A DNA stretch of 64,000 nt from Amphimedon queenslandica (taxonomy: Eukaryota > Porifera > Demospongiae > Haplosclerida > Niphatidae), in the NCBI RefSeq assembly GCF_000090795.2, contig NW_003546272.1, forward strand, positions 92,953 through 156,952, in the 5' to 3' direction. Below, in pieces: positions 1-12,613 of this stretch. Every line of letters begins with the position of its first letter. The stretch's first letter is position 1. The translations under genes were made by a program, and so were the position numbers. A model generated the notes under the pieces. That model saw nothing but the letters and a program-made list of their open reading frames with translations. It made no database searches and had not been told where the DNA came from.

Positions 1-1191
1 AGGCTGTGGCAGTGAGAGTATAAGATATCCCAATAGCATCTGCGGTAGCAGTAATGCATAATCGTTGTTGTTTGGAAAATTATAGACATGTGGATTATGA
101 GAGAATGCAATCAGAAGTGTGCGTGATAGTTCAGAGGCAAAGGCTAGTAATAAGCCAATCCACGTCAGTATGAGTAGTCTGGGAATGAACTTGTGGAAAC
201 ATGCTCTGATGACATGCAAGTGTACTATTATTACGACAAATGCAGTGGTCAACTGTAAAATGTGACTTGCTACCAAGCAGCCTTCTGTTCCAATTACGTT
301 AGTCACAAAGCTTTCATCGCTGCAAGCAAATCCAATAACAGCAATGAATAGTGGTAGCATGTGAAAGAATGTCTTTACATCTTCTACCTCTTCCTCTGTG
401 AATGGTCCACCATATTTATCCTTACCCAGGTCCAGTCTTGAAGGAGCCTTTTCCTCCCAGTAGGTCAGAGCACTACGATTCTCAGGATACTTGTGCTTCC
501 TGGCATAACACAATACTCTAACTATCAGTTTGATGGGATTCTTGATCAGTGATACATTCTCCAGTTTGTGTTTGAAGAAAGAATGAGAGACCAGTACAAG
601 AGTTAGGAATATTCCAGATGCTATAAATGAAAACAAAACTGCATATTCACTATAATTCCCAAAGCAACTCAATACAGATAAAAACAGTCCTGAAGTAAGA
701 CTGACAGCGAGATGCCAATATATAATAGATTTCAGTTCATCGGATGAAGCTCCAATAAATTGATCGGTGTTGTATTGAATGATGTTGGACTTGATGCAAC
801 AAAAACTCGCAGTACATGCAAGATAAACTATACCATACATCCAAGACAAAAACAACTCAGAATTGTAAACGAGGCCATACACAGTAAAAGCAATCCCTGA
901 CGTGAGCCACTGCAAAAAACACAGCACCATGCCAATCATTATAACCTTATATCGTCCAATCCATAAATCAGCCATCATCCCAAAGAGAGGGAAGAAGAGA
1001 AATGTCAGACAAAGCATCATATCCATACCAAAGTAATCCTTTGCCGACGTTGATGGTGTGGCTAGGCGGCTAGTCATAAGGAAATATGCACTCAGATATA
1101 AAGACAATGACAAGAGATAATCCCAAACTATCAATAACACAGCTGAAAAAGGACAACAAATACAGCAGATTTTCTTGTTATGATTAGGCAT
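1..1191 (-). CDS. POT/SLC15-like peptide or solute transporter, 3' end beyond left edge
   Basis: A single open frame starts at the ATG ending at 1191 and runs off the left edge. It has many hydrophobic membrane segments. A central cytosolic stretch reads YARKHKYPENR, followed by TYWEEKAPSRLD and DKYGGPFTEEEVEDVK, a layout I associate with animal members of the proton-coupled oligopeptide transporter family (MFS superfamily). Such proteins move peptides or related small solutes across the plasma membrane with protons. The substrate of this one cannot be read from sequence. Near position 28 it lacks one base that is present in an almost identical fragment at 57150-57487, so its frame departs from the family's reading there. 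This may be an assembly error, an allele or early decay. Family assignment is fairly sure, orthology is not. Confidence 0.75.
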   Translation of the reverse strand, partial: MPNHNKKICCICCPFSAVLLIVWDYLLSLSLYLSAYFLMTSRLATPSTSAKDYFGMDMMLCLTFLFFPLFGMMADLWIGRYKVIMIGMVLCFLQWLTSGIAFTVYGLVYNSELFLSWMYGIVYLACTASFCCIKSNIIQYNTDQFIGASSDELKSIIYWHLAVSLTSGLFLSVLSCFGNYSEYAVLFSFIASGIFLTLVLVSHSFFKHKLENVSLIKNPIKLIVRVLCYARKHKYPENRSALTYWEEKAPSRLDLGKDKYGGPFTEEEVEDVKTFFHMLPLFIAVIGFACSDESFVTNVIGTEGCLVASHILQLTTAFVVIIVHLHVIRACFHKFIPRLLILTWIGLLLAFASELSRTLLIAFSHNPHVYNFPNNNDYALLLPQMLLGYLILSLPQP

Positions 1192-1595
1192 TGTCGTGGG
1201 CTTGAAGGAAAAGAGAAAAGTTTGAGTGTGTTTATAATATGCAATACAGGATGACTCAGCAGAATCTGGTTATTTTAATAAAATAAAATAAATAGATACA
1301 GCATTTGAAGGCTGTCAAGTTATAACTGGCAAATCCTCTAACTTTTGCTTCTTTGATTCTGCTATTTCTCTTTCCTAAAATAAATAATTTTTTAGCTAGA
1401 AACTGATAATAGTATTGAGACATGAATTAAGAGAAGCTATTATAAGACTTAAGACTGTAAATCATTAATACTTGAGATATTGTGCTAAGTTAACTTACAG
1501 TTCCATATTGATAAAAATGTGGTGCAAGTTGATAAAGCCATTCTGGATCAACCTAATGATAAATAAATTTTATTATCAATGTACATACAAATTTA
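1192..1595. other. Intergenic stretch, nothing recognised
   Basis: About 400 bp of AT-rich DNA between the transporter start and the DHX35 stop, both on the minus strand. It must hold the transporter promoter and the DHX35 3' UTR. No conserved coding or repeat signal was seen. Confidence 0.5.
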
Positions 1596-3618
1596 TTATG
1601 CAAGCCCATTATAAAACACAGTGGGTAGAGTCAGAGTGCTTACTACAGTCACATCCCTCATGAATAGGCTTGATGTCTGAAGGACTTCATTGAACACAAC
1701 CCTATAAAGCAGTAATTATTAATGCATTAGCTAAAATAAGAACTGAATGTGAAGTAAAAGGAAAAGAAGCAAATTCCACAATAAACAACAACAAACTGAG
1801 CAGAAATATCACAATAATCATAACAAAATTTTATTTGAACTTTAAAGCAATATAAACAATATAGTTACCATTGAGGGCTTCTTTCCTCAAACAGTATTGA
1901 TGAAGGATGAATATGAAGAGTGTGATTGCCTCTAATAGTCCTACAAATGGACCCAACCAGTATTCACAAGTACACGTACACGAATAATGATATTACTTGT
2001 AGCATGTTCCTGTGTAATGAAGCCTTGCAGCATGAACAAAAAATCCTGACACAATACACTTTTGAATTGGAATAGGATCATCTAAAAGAATGCAATTAAA
2101 TTAAAATGATTATTTATAATGTCTTACCATGACAAGATACCAATTTAATCTTAAATCTATGAAGCAACCTCTTCAATTGTTCTCTAATGCTCACAGCATG
2201 GCAGAGGCCTATAGTAATGTATAGGCATCACCTATAGCTCCAATCTGATAGCACTTACTCTTGTAATGTATAAAATTTTGCTGACACCATCTTGGATCTT
2301 GATTATACTAAAATGACAAGTCAACTATCAAGGACATGAATGATAATACTAACCCTGATAAAGGCATTGTAGACATTAAGTAGGGTCAAATGATCTCCCT
2401 CATACACGCAAAACTTTCTCTTTGCTTGCGACTTAAAGTAAAGAATACTATAAGAACTAAATGGGGTATGAGTATCTCACAGCGTTGGCTTTTTGTCTTG
2501 TTGGCTGATGGAATGCATGATTAACTTGCAGCATAGCAGTAATTGTTAATATCTCCTCAGAGCAACCAAAAGACTCTAATGATGAGAATGAGTTGGTCTA
2601 TGTACGTGTATGTGTGTATGTATACCTGATAATAATAACATTCGAGCAAACATGGGATTGAGTGGAAACTCAGCCATCTGCATACCAAGAGGGTTGGTCA
2701 GTTTACCTTCATCATCCAATGCTAGAGGGAAAGGAATGATAGTGAATAAGCAAGTCCACAAGGATCAGCATTGTATGCATGTCTACCTCCAAGAGCATAG
2801 AGCAGCTCTAGACCTTGTAACAAAGACTCAGCAGGAGGAGGCTATGAGGAAGAATGAGTGAAAAGAGTTAGAAAAATTAATGGAAAGAGTTTTAAAGGAA
2901 CAACATGCAAAATATGCAGCTACTGTATATACTCACAGAGAGGTAGTTGAATCTTAAGACATTATCAATTCCTAAAGCTTTCAGTTGGAGCACGACAGGA
3001 GCCATGCTGCTTCTCTGAACCTCTGGTACAGTGGTAACATCAAGAGCTCTGTATGACTCCTCTATATATTCAAGCATAAATACAATAATATGAAGTATGG
3101 AAATAATAGATAGCTGAGTAGAAGGGGTGCAAATTTTAAAAGTTGCTCCAAAATTGGGTAAAAGTCTCGGACCAAATTTTGCCAAAATTAAAAAGGAGGG
3201 ATTTCTACATTTTTATATTTTTTCCTGATGCATATACAGGTCCTTATGTTGTGTAGAAAGTTTGAGCTGATTCCAATCGAGACTAGATTTTTTATGAATT
3301 TTCAAAGTTGCTTAAAATTTGGCCAAAGTCCCTGTACTATAGTACATGGTCTCGGGCCAAATTCCGCCAAAATTAAAAAGGTGAAAAATCTCCATTTTAA
3401 TATTTTTTCTGATGCACATACATGCTCTTATGTTGTGTATCAAGTTTGAGTTGATTCTAACGAAAATTAAATTTTCTATGATTTTTAAAAGTTACTTCAT
3501 AGAAAAGCTTACCAGTGTATAGTCTGTATACTTTCCCTGAGCGAACTCTGCCAGCTCTACCGCTCCTTTGTAAAGCAGAAGACTGTGATATTGGTACTAT
3601 TACCAGTGACTCTATAAT

Positions 3619-3651
<33 letters not shown>

Positions 3652-5912
3652 AATAATAATAATAATAATGAAGCACATGTACTGATTGCCAAACCTAGTG
3701 ATGTCTGTGGAGAGAATGCCTTTAGCTTTACAAATCCACAATCAATTACTGTATCAGAATTATAATATGAAGCAATAATTATTTCTTGTTAGAAAGCTAA
3801 CCGTACACAATACCGTTGATGGTTACTGATGTTTCTGCTATATTAGTAGAAACAATAACCTGAAAATAAATAATAATAATAATAATAATAACTATTATTA
3901 TTATTATTGTTATCATTATTATATTCTTAATAAGAGGGGGTTAATTACCTTCCTTGAATTTGGAGGTGTCCTTTGAAATACTTGTATCTGAACAACAAAT
4001 AATACTAGAAATCTAATAATGATTGCAATATTGCTAATACTTGTTCTGAGTATGGTAATCCTCCGTAAAGAGGAAGAGGGAGTAGTTGCAATCCTTTAGT
4101 TACTCTTTCTGCATGTTCCTTCAACAGCTTCACAGCAGTTTCCACCTCTTCCTATATACATGCAAAAAGGGAAAAAGAAGTCATTTGGTACTTGGAACAC
4201 AGTCTCTATGCATATCTTAACACTGACCTGTCCTGTGAGGAAAGCCAGTATATCACCAGTTGGTTCCTCTCTGTGTATAGCCAGGGCTGTGTCAACAGTG
4301 GACTTAACATAATCAGCAACAGGACTAGGGGAAATGAACCAAAGGGCAAGTAAGCAAAGGGTACGAGTAAATGAAGAGCTCACAGTTTCGTGTGATGAAT
4401 ATCAATGTCAAAAGCTCTTCCTTCAATAGTCATGATAACTGCAGTGTCCTTCCTGGGGTCGGCCCTATCCGTATTAGTCTCAAAATAAGATTTAAACAAC
4501 TGTAAATAAATAAAATAAATAAACTTTCTTTTATACGAATTTTATTACTTCGGCATCCAAGGTAGCCGAAGAAATGATGAGATGGAAGTCATCTCTCTTT
4601 TTCATTATCTATAAAATATAACTCATTATTACTATTACTATGATAGAATGTGTCTTTGCATACTTTCTTTAACAGACCAATGACAATATCAGTGTTAATA
4701 TTACGCTCATGAGCTTCATCCAGCATTACAACACTAAGAGATAGTAGAGATAATTGCTACTTCATATTATATCCATATGGTCAAGTATTAATTAGCCCAT
4801 ACAATGTCATATTATACAGTCAATACCTGTATTTCAATAGCAAAGGGTCCCACATCATTTCTCTTGTTAGCATGCCGTCAGTTAAGAACTATTGTGAGAA
4901 GTGATACTGTGTACTAAGTGTTTCAATGGAACCTTTATTCTAGTTCCTTTGCTGTCAGTGCAATCATCAAACCTGATGGAGTATCCAACCTGAAGAAGGT
5001 GTCATGTGAGAGTCAAGTGGCTATAGTACAATACATATAGTGCATTGTGTGGAGGGTTTCCCAAAGTGAGCTGAGCAGCATGAGCTTCATGAGCTGACAA
5101 ATACTATGATAATCATACAATACATGTACATGGATTTTGGAGAAACTTTTAGAATTCGTAAAAATCCAATTTTGATCAAAATCAGCTCAAACTTTCTACC
5201 CAACATTAAGTACATGTATATGCATCAGAAAATTTTTTGAGCAACTTTAAAATATACTGACAAAAACCTTCATGAGCACTTTGCCAAAATCCTATGGGAA
5301 ACCCTGATTATATGTACCTCATGGCCTAGCACTACTCCTCTCTCATCAGCTACTCTGGACGCTACCTTTGAAACACAAAATAATCATTAAAAAGGATTTC
5401 TTCTCTGGCCTATACTCTATCTCCTTACTGTAGTGACTGCTATCCTTCTTGGTTGAGTAACGGCCACAATGTATCCATTACCGGTCCAGTTGGCTTCGTG
5501 AAGATATTGGGGGATCTAGATACAACAAAAGTTAATAATAAAATTAATTTCTTTAGCATTAATTAAACATACCTGCGTTGTTTTTCCACTCCCGGTTTCA
5601 CCAACAATGACAACAGTGCGATATTTCTCGACAAGATACAGTATTTGTTCACGATACTAGAATATTTCGTATCATTTCATAAACTGTATGTTATCATACT
5701 CGAGCAATCGGTAGCCTTTGTCTTTGTTGAGATATTGGTAGATGTAAATGAGTATTGAAAGTCATGCAGGAGCCTGCTCCTTCACTTCCTTGCTTAGCAC
5801 GCTCCAATTCAACTTGTCCTGAGGGTCGGCTTCCTCCTTTTGATAAACCATAATCAATTAAGCCTACCAGAACTGACAAACCTGGTTTCCAAAACTTATT
5901 TGATGTCGCCAT
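1596..5912 (-). CDS. DHX35: DEAH-box RNA helicase DHX35
   Basis: Multi-exon gene. It starts at the ATG ending at 5912 ([11 protein letters not shown]) and stops at 1596-1598. The exons give the superfamily-2 helicase motifs in order: motif [11 protein letters not shown] near 5575-5620, a following TQPRR block, motif II DEAH near 4705-4725, motif III SSAT near 4560-4600, and motif [14 protein letters not shown] near 3520-3590. A helicase-associated region follows ([19 protein letters not shown] around 2690-2840). The C-terminus reads [15 protein letters not shown], then [19 protein letters not shown] at 1645-1690, matching the DHX35 tail. DHX35 is a nuclear ATP-dependent RNA helicase found in late spliceosomal complexes. 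Trinucleotide repeats and a dispersed-repeat copy lie in its introns. Two CACGTG boxes sit just upstream of the start. The family is near certain; not every exon edge was resolved. Confidence 0.9.
3125..3500. repeat. Dispersed ~180-bp repeat copies in a DHX35 intron
   Basis: About two degenerate units share the signature of the window-wide repeat: GGCGAAATTTGGCC-like text, 'gtccctgtactatagtac', and a 'gcatatacaggtccttatgttgtgtagaaagtttgagctgatt'-like block (quoted here in shortened form). They read through open frames but show no gene signature. Confidence 0.7.
3611..3669. repeat. (AAC)n/(AAT)n trinucleotide microsatellite
   Basis: Uninterrupted AAC repeats pass into AAT repeats inside a DHX35 intron, immediately upstream (in gene sense) of the motif VI exon. 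A second AAT/ATT tract lies at about 3862-3925. Confidence 0.9.
5140..5310. repeat. Dispersed repeat copy in a DHX35 intron
   Basis: It contains the family blocks 'atcagctcaaactttctac' and 'tatgcatcagaaa'. It is flanked on both sides by pieces of the associated 'cttcatgagctgaca/gggtttccca' module that also appears near 40640 and 46570. Confidence 0.6.
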
Positions 5913-5949
5913 CTTTATTAAATTAAACCACGCCCATTGGCAAGGGCGC

Positions 5950-5965
5950 CACGTGTTATCACGTG
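5950..5965. promoter_or_regulatory. Paired CACGTG E-boxes upstream of DHX35
   Basis: CACGTG occurs at 5950-5955 and again at 5960-5965, about 40-50 bp upstream of the DHX35 start codon. The two copies start exactly 10 bp apart, about one helical turn. CACGTG is the known core for bHLH-zip factors such as USF, Myc and TFE3. Function here is inference. Confidence 0.45.
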
Positions 5966-6057
5966 TGACATCTAAACATTTTTACTAAAAGCTAAAACTA
6001 AAAAGCACTAATGATTGACTGGTTCTAGTTCTGCTACTAAAATTTTACTACTGAGTA

Positions 6058-9000
6058 CTATTGAAGAGTTCCAATAGAACAGCTAGTGTTCTTAATCTTG
6101 CAATGATCTTCATCTTGAATCCTTTATAGTCAAAAAAGAAAATATATTGGCAACTCTATTATATACACATACCTTTCTGGTGCCACTTTTGATTGCATAG
6201 ATTTTCCAATTTTAGTGTTAGTAAATAATTTGCCCCCATGAGGATTGAAGTAGACATTAAAAATCTATCAAAATCAATAGAGTCACTATACTTAAAGGTG
6301 CTCTAGTCCTATACCTTTGGAATAAAAGTGAACCCAAGAAAAAGTGTTGCATCAATAAGCAAGCCCAATCCAAACAGTGCAGCATAAGCATTGTGACTGC
6401 GGTCCAAGACAAATTCTGTGACACCGAGCATGACCAGAACAATACTGTTAATGTAAATGATGGCAGCTATCTCCTTTGATTCATTGAGAGCCTTCACGTT
6501 CACATTGCGCATGTGAAAGGCCATGAATATGGCGCAAAGTTGAAGGATTCCTTTATAGCCAAATGAAAACAACTCCGAAATTATAGAGCTATTACAAATG
6601 ACAACAAAATAGTGTACTATTCTTCCATTATCCTATGATACAAAATCAGTGTTAATGAGTATACTTGACATTCATGGACTTTCTTACATCTACCACAAGT
6701 GGATGCTCTTGATCCCTTACAATGGCATGCTTTATCCTACCAGTAAATATAATTATGAGGTCAATAAGCACAATGCCTATTATTATAAGCAAAAGCATCC
6801 AGTTTTTGATCCCCTAATCATATAAAAGGTGAAACCATTTGAGCTATAGCTAATCAGCTATGCTTACCACTTTCTTTTTTGCTTTTATATTGCTAAAGAT
6901 ATAATAGATCCGCCATGTCCTAGACAAAATGACACCAAAACAGAGGTTGTATCCCAGAGAAAACAGCCGTGACCGTGACTTTAAAAATAGGTTAATGCTA
7001 GGCCATAAACTATACAGCTTACATTGCAAAAGACTTCTTGTGTTTTAGGATTGTATGGAGTATAAGAGAAAAAGAAGACACTTATATACAATACTGCTGA
7101 GCCAAGAATAATCAAATAGTTCAATTTAGCATTATTTGCCATTAATACTCTAGTAATATAACAATAATATTCACACATACTGTGAATGGCTTACTTCTTG
7201 TTACTATAAACAATGTTGAAAGTCAAACACAACACTGCAAACACAATGCCACAACCTGCAGTTAGGCTGTAGATGACAACCAGCACAATATGGTTTGAAT
7301 GCAATCTATCCACTGGGTAGCCGTCATATGGAGGAGACCCACCTGGTAATACAAATAAATCATAAAATAATAATATTATATTCTGGCTTGCCAATCCACA
7401 AGCTCGTGTTTGATTCTCCTTTTAAAAATTTGAAAATACTTCTTTGAGATTCTACGGTAACACGACCAAATGTCATTATATTAACTGTGGTCCCTATGAT
7501 TGTCTTATTAAATTAAAAAATCTATAATATAGAGATACCTGATGATCTATATTGACGACACAATATAACATTGTCCAGTCGACTACCATTAAGAGTGAAA
7601 GCTATATCACCCTATGCACACACACACGTATAGGCTACAATACAGTTTAATACAAACTTGACTAACAGTTATTCCAAGGAAGTTAACTTCACTGAAACTC
7701 TGCTTCAAAATGCATCCTAACTTCTTATTAGTGTAGTTGAAATATTCCAATGGTGCTATTTCTCCGGACAGTTTTTCACACCCAGTCTCATTACCAAAAA
7801 GGATCTTCTTGGATGCAATGTCTAATCCAACAGCAATAGCCCACACAGCATCAAAAGCAAGTCCAGCAATTCCTAATTCTGTTAAATTTTCATACTTAGG
7901 CTCTTGTAGAAGAAAATGATATTGATCAGCAAATATTCTTGAAGTCTACACAAAATAATAATTATGGTTTTTAGTTGCATATTTGCCTACCAAGCCAGAG
8001 TAAGTTACTATTGACTCATTCTCAAGTGGGAAAAATCCTTCAGGAACTACACCCATGATGCCATTCAACATTTGTAACATGATATCATCAGTACAGGAGC
8101 AGTTTCCAGAGGACACAGTCTTCCACCAATCTGGAGCATACCACATTGGAAGGATCCATACATACTTTGACCCATACATTCCTCTGTAATATGCCTGGTA
8201 TATAAATGGTAATGTAACATCATAATAATTGATATATATGTACATACACATACCTTACACAGTACTTGATAGCTAAAACTAGGATAAGCATTTATTTTAT
8301 TTATTCTAAAATTCATAGCATCATTCTACAAAGAAAATAGTTACCATAATGCTGATAAAGAACTTGCTAACTCTTGCAAAGAAAGGATCCAAAGAACCTC
8401 CTGTTTTAATAACATATCCATTAAGAACCAAACCTCGTGTCTTAAAGGCGGTACTAATACTTACTAATGTCTAAAAACACACTAGCTATTATCACAGCAT
8501 TCATTTGTTAGCTTACATTTTGAAACAAAGCCTCATCTTGCGTTATGACTCCCATTTGTTTCCATCCAAACTCTACCATAAGCTGTGCTAATGCTGTACC
8601 AATAAAGCGCTGTGCTATTATTGTTCTGAAAAAATTCCTGTATCGATGACGATCAAATAATGCCAGAGAGCTAGATGCAAAGGCAACCTACAGTATTAAA
8701 AAAATCATTGATACACTTACAATTATTATATTAATTCTGCATACTTGCGGTATATTCCAATAGTGACTAATCTCAGCTACTGGAATGGTAGCAGTAGAGC
8801 ATCCACAACCCAACAATGCTAAAATAGTAGCATTACGGTTCACTAATTTGAAGAACTGGTCCAAAGAGCTTGTATAAGAACACTATAAAAATTAATTCAT
8901 TATTAAATATAATTTGAAATATTGCACTTTTGAGTCCAGAAAATCAGTATACCCCAATGTATAGTTCTCAAGGAGGTCATTCCTCTCGTTAATGAGTTTC

Positions 9001-9155
9001 AATGCCAAATCAACAACAGGTATGCTCCCACTGGCTATGAAAGAGCCAGTGAGTGAGGTAATGTATCCAAACTGAAGAGAAGAGTTCTTTTTGAAAACTG
9101 AAACTGATGTGGAAAGTGACAGAGACACAAGGAAAAGAAGACAGAGCAGCTTCAT
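6058..9155 (-). CDS. GABA-B-type class C GPCR, copy A
   Basis: Multi-exon receptor gene. It starts at the ATG ending at 9155 with a signal peptide (MKLLCLLFLVSLSLS) and stops at 6058-6060. The N-terminal half is a Venus-flytrap ligand-binding fold (FGYITSLTGSF, then YYRGMYGSKYVWILPMWY near 8140-8190). The GGSPPYDGYP block before TM1 (about 7325-7345) is the GABA-B hallmark. TM1 lies near 7195-7330, TM2 near 7025-7150, TM3 near 6845-6975 and TM4 near 6690-6815. TM5-7 lie in the exon around 6310-6590, with NESKEIAAIIYINSIV as in GABA-B receptors. The tail after TM7 is only about 50 residues and shows no heptad coiled coil, unlike vertebrate GABBR1/2. It is a plasma-membrane G-protein-coupled receptor; its ligand is unknown. 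It is a tandem paralogue of the next gene with the same intron plan. Confidence 0.85.
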
Positions 9156-9513
9156 GACTTTTACTCACACTGATGAAATAAACAAGGATGTGTACTGTGA
9201 TGAGTTTAAATAATGAGCACGTGCATATGAAACTTGAGGATGTGACTCATAAATTTCACAACCATTAACACTTAAGAAAACCTTTAGTGTTTTAGCCAAG
9301 TTAGGTAAAAATGAGAGCGAGTAAACATTAACCAATAAAGGTAAAAACTAAAAATAAACAAGAGTGATATGCCTTTTAGTTTTTAAACATGACTTCTTTT
9401 TAAAATATGACTAAAAATAATTAAATATCATTATAGAACTAATACAGTGATACTCAAAACAATGAATGAAAATACTCAACTAACTACAGTAAAGATTAAT
9501 TAATTGTCCTTCA
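9156..9513. other. Intergenic spacer between the two GABA-B-like genes
   Basis: 358 bp between the start of copy A and the stop of copy B, AT-rich, with one CACGTG at 9218-9223. It probably holds the copy A promoter and the copy B 3' UTR. No other signal was seen. Confidence 0.5.
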
Positions 9514-12500
9514 TTATACTGTTCCTGCATAAGACAATATGGCATTGGTAGGCTCAATTTTTGCTTGAGAAAGAGCAGCTACAATTGTCGTTTTGTGGTT
9601 GAATATTTTTGTTCCTTGAGGATCAAAATACAGGAAAAAGATCTTAAGAAAAAAAAGGAAAGTTCTTATCTTACATGTAAATGTATATGTTGGATTTCAT
9701 TTACCTTAGGAATAAAGATAAATCCCAGAAATAGGGTTGCTTCTATAAGCAAACCAAGACCAAATAGAGCAGCATAGGCGTCATGATTACTTTCCAGAGC
9801 CAACTCAGCCACAGCAATCAGAACTAGTATGATGCTGTTAATATATATAATGGCGGCTATCTCCTTTGATTCATTGAGCACTTTCACGTCCACATTACGA
9901 GTGTGGAATGCCATGAAAATTGCACAGATTTGAAGAAAGGCTTTGTAGCAAAATGAAATGCTAAGCCAATAGAAGGAATTCTTTGTGTGGCATAATAATA
10001 AGAAATTCTTCTGTATCAAACCATCATCCTTCACAAAAGAATTAGATAATTATAATATTAATATTAACCAACAACACATACAGTGACTGTCTGTGGGTGG
10101 ATGGTGTCATTTGTGAAAGTGGCAGACATTCTTGACAATGGAATAGTTGTGCCAATAGTTATGATGGTCATGTCAATAGCCACAATACACAGTACCATTA
10201 GAATGAGAATCCAATCCTTAATTCCCTATAATTAAACAAGCTTTAATCTAAAGTAATTGACATATAAATATTATTACAGTGGATTTCTTTTTTGGCTTTG
10301 GATTGTTAAAAATGTAATACACACGCCAAGTCCTTGCAAGGATTACACTAAAACAAAGGTTATATCCCAAAGAAAACAGCCAGAGTCGAACCTGTTACAA
10401 ATTAAGATAATTCACAACTCTTTCAGGCTATACTGGAGCTTACATTACAAAAAGCAGTTTGCATTCTCTGCATATCAGCAGTATAAGAGTAGAAAAAGAC
10501 GCTTAAATACAAAAATACAGATCCAAAAATAATTATGTAGTTTAAGCGAGGACTGCTCAGTTTCACTAATCTATAAAATAAAAAAATAATAGCAGCCTGG
10601 GTCATTACTTACTTCTTGTTACCGCAGACTATGTTAAAAGTGAAACAGAATGTAGCAAATATAAGGCCACAACCTGCCAGTATATTATAAATGATGACTA
10701 TTACAATATTGTTTTGATGTATTTTATTCATTGGATAACCATCGTAGGGAGGGACACCACCTAAAGACAGAAAAATAGAACACTAATAGCTACATGTACA
10801 TGAGTAGCCTACCAATCCATAGGGTACTGCTCGATTCTCCTTGTATGAATCTAAAAATGTTTCTTTGAGCTTCTACTACAACATGACCAAATGTGACCCT
10901 TGCTACTGAATTTGCTACAGAACATAATAGTACCACTAAATATCATTATGTTGATACCTGATATTCTTCTGTATTGTTGATATAGTATAATGTTGTATGG
11001 TCGACTACCATTCAAACTGTAAGTTATTTCACCCTATACATTATTACAGTGAATAAAAATCAAAATTTAATTTGCAACCAACAGTTATTCCGAGGAAATT
11101 AAGTTCACTGAAGCTTTGCTTTATAACACATCCTAGCTTCATATTAGTGTATTGAAAATGTTCCAGTGGTACCAGTTCTCCAGGCAGCCCCTCACATCCA
11201 GTCTCATTCTTAATCAAAATCTTCTTAGATGCTACATCTAACCCAATGGCAATAGTCCACACAGTATCAAAGACAGTTCCAGGAACTATTTCTGAATAGT
11301 TTTGATACTTGGGGTCTTGGAAAATCCAATCAATTTTATCACGAAACATTTTTGAAGTCTATAAAATATTCAAGCATTCATAAAATATTAAAATTATAAG
11401 ATTACCAAGCCAGAGTAAGTTATTATTGACTCATTTTCAAGTGGAAAATATCCCTCAGGAACTACACCTATGATGCCATTTATCACCTGCAACATGACAT
11501 CATCAGTACAGGAGCAGTTTTTAGAGGATACAGTCTTCCACCAATCTGGACCGTACCACATTGGAAGGATCCATACATACTTTGACCCATACATTCCTCT
11601 GTAATATGCCTGGTAATGTAACATCATGCATATTAACTAATATACATGTACATACACATACCTCACACAGCACTTGATAGCTAAAACTAGGGTAAGCATT
11701 TATTTTATTAATTCTAAAATTCATAGCATCTTTCTATAAAGAAGATAGTTACCATAATGCTAATACAGCAGAACTTGCTAACTCTTGCAAAGAAAGGATT
11801 CAAAGAGCCTCCTGTTTTGATAATATATCCATCTAGAACCAAACCTTGTTTTTCAAAAGCACTGATGATCCCTACCAATACCTAAATACTGCAATGTCAA
11901 TACATTGGTTTTATAATCACATGCAGCTCACATTTTGAAACAAAGCTTCATCTTGTGTTATGAGTCCCATTTGTTTCCATCCAAACTGAACCATAAGCTC
12001 AGCAACTGCTTCACCAAAGTAAACATTTGAAATTAGAGCTCTGTAGAAATTCCTGAATCGGCTGCGATCATTTAATATGTGAGTGCTAGCTGCAAAGGCT
12101 ATCTGTTAAAAAATAACAAACAAAAAATCTCAAGTTTATATTTTAAAATGGACAAAGAAAAATCCCAATAAACTCATGATTGTCATTGTACTTGTAATAA
12201 TGCACTTACATGTGGTATATTCCAATAGTGACTAATCTCAGCTACTGGTATGGTAGCAGTAGAGCATCCACAACCCAACAATGCTATAATAGTAGTATCA
12301 CTATTAATCACATTAAAGAATTGATCCAGAGAAGTGGTACGATCACACTATATAACAAATAATAATGAAGCAATGAAATAAGATTTACTTTTGAGTCAAG
12401 TATGGGAGAGTAGCCAAGTGTATAATTATTTAGAACATCCTTCCTATCATTAATAAGCTTCAAGGTCAGATCAACAACAGGTATGGCACCAGAAACTACA

Positions 12501-12613
12501 ACAGGCCCAGTCAGTGTTGTAATGAATCCAAAAGTAAGGGAGGACTTGTTATGAATTCCTGCAACTAAAGAGACAAAGAGAAAGAAAGAAAAAAGAACGC
12601 AGAGTAACTTCAT
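9514..12613 (-). CDS. GABA-B-type class C GPCR, copy B
   Basis: Tandem paralogue of copy A with nearly the same exon layout. It starts at the ATG ending at 12613 (signal peptide MKLLCVLFSFFLFVSLVAG) and stops at 9514-9516. The flytrap domain includes FGFITTLTGP, SRFRNFYRALIS-like text near 12040 and AYYRGMYGSKYVWILPMWYG at 11540-11610. The pre-TM1 block near 10745-10765 is GGVPPYDGYP. TM5-7 lie in the exon around 9705-10010 with NESKEIAAIIYINSII. The C-terminal exon encodes about 40 residues (YFDPQGTKIFNHKTT) and ends without a coiled coil. The retained frame in every exon checked argues that both copies are functional. Expected role: a GPCR sensing an amino-acid-like ligand; the ligand is not predictable. 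Confidence 0.85.

Noticed and set aside
2892-3449. Open frames rich in [13 protein letters not shown]-type text as candidate small proteins
   Set aside because: They are translations of the dispersed repeat, and similar frames recur wherever the repeat occurs.
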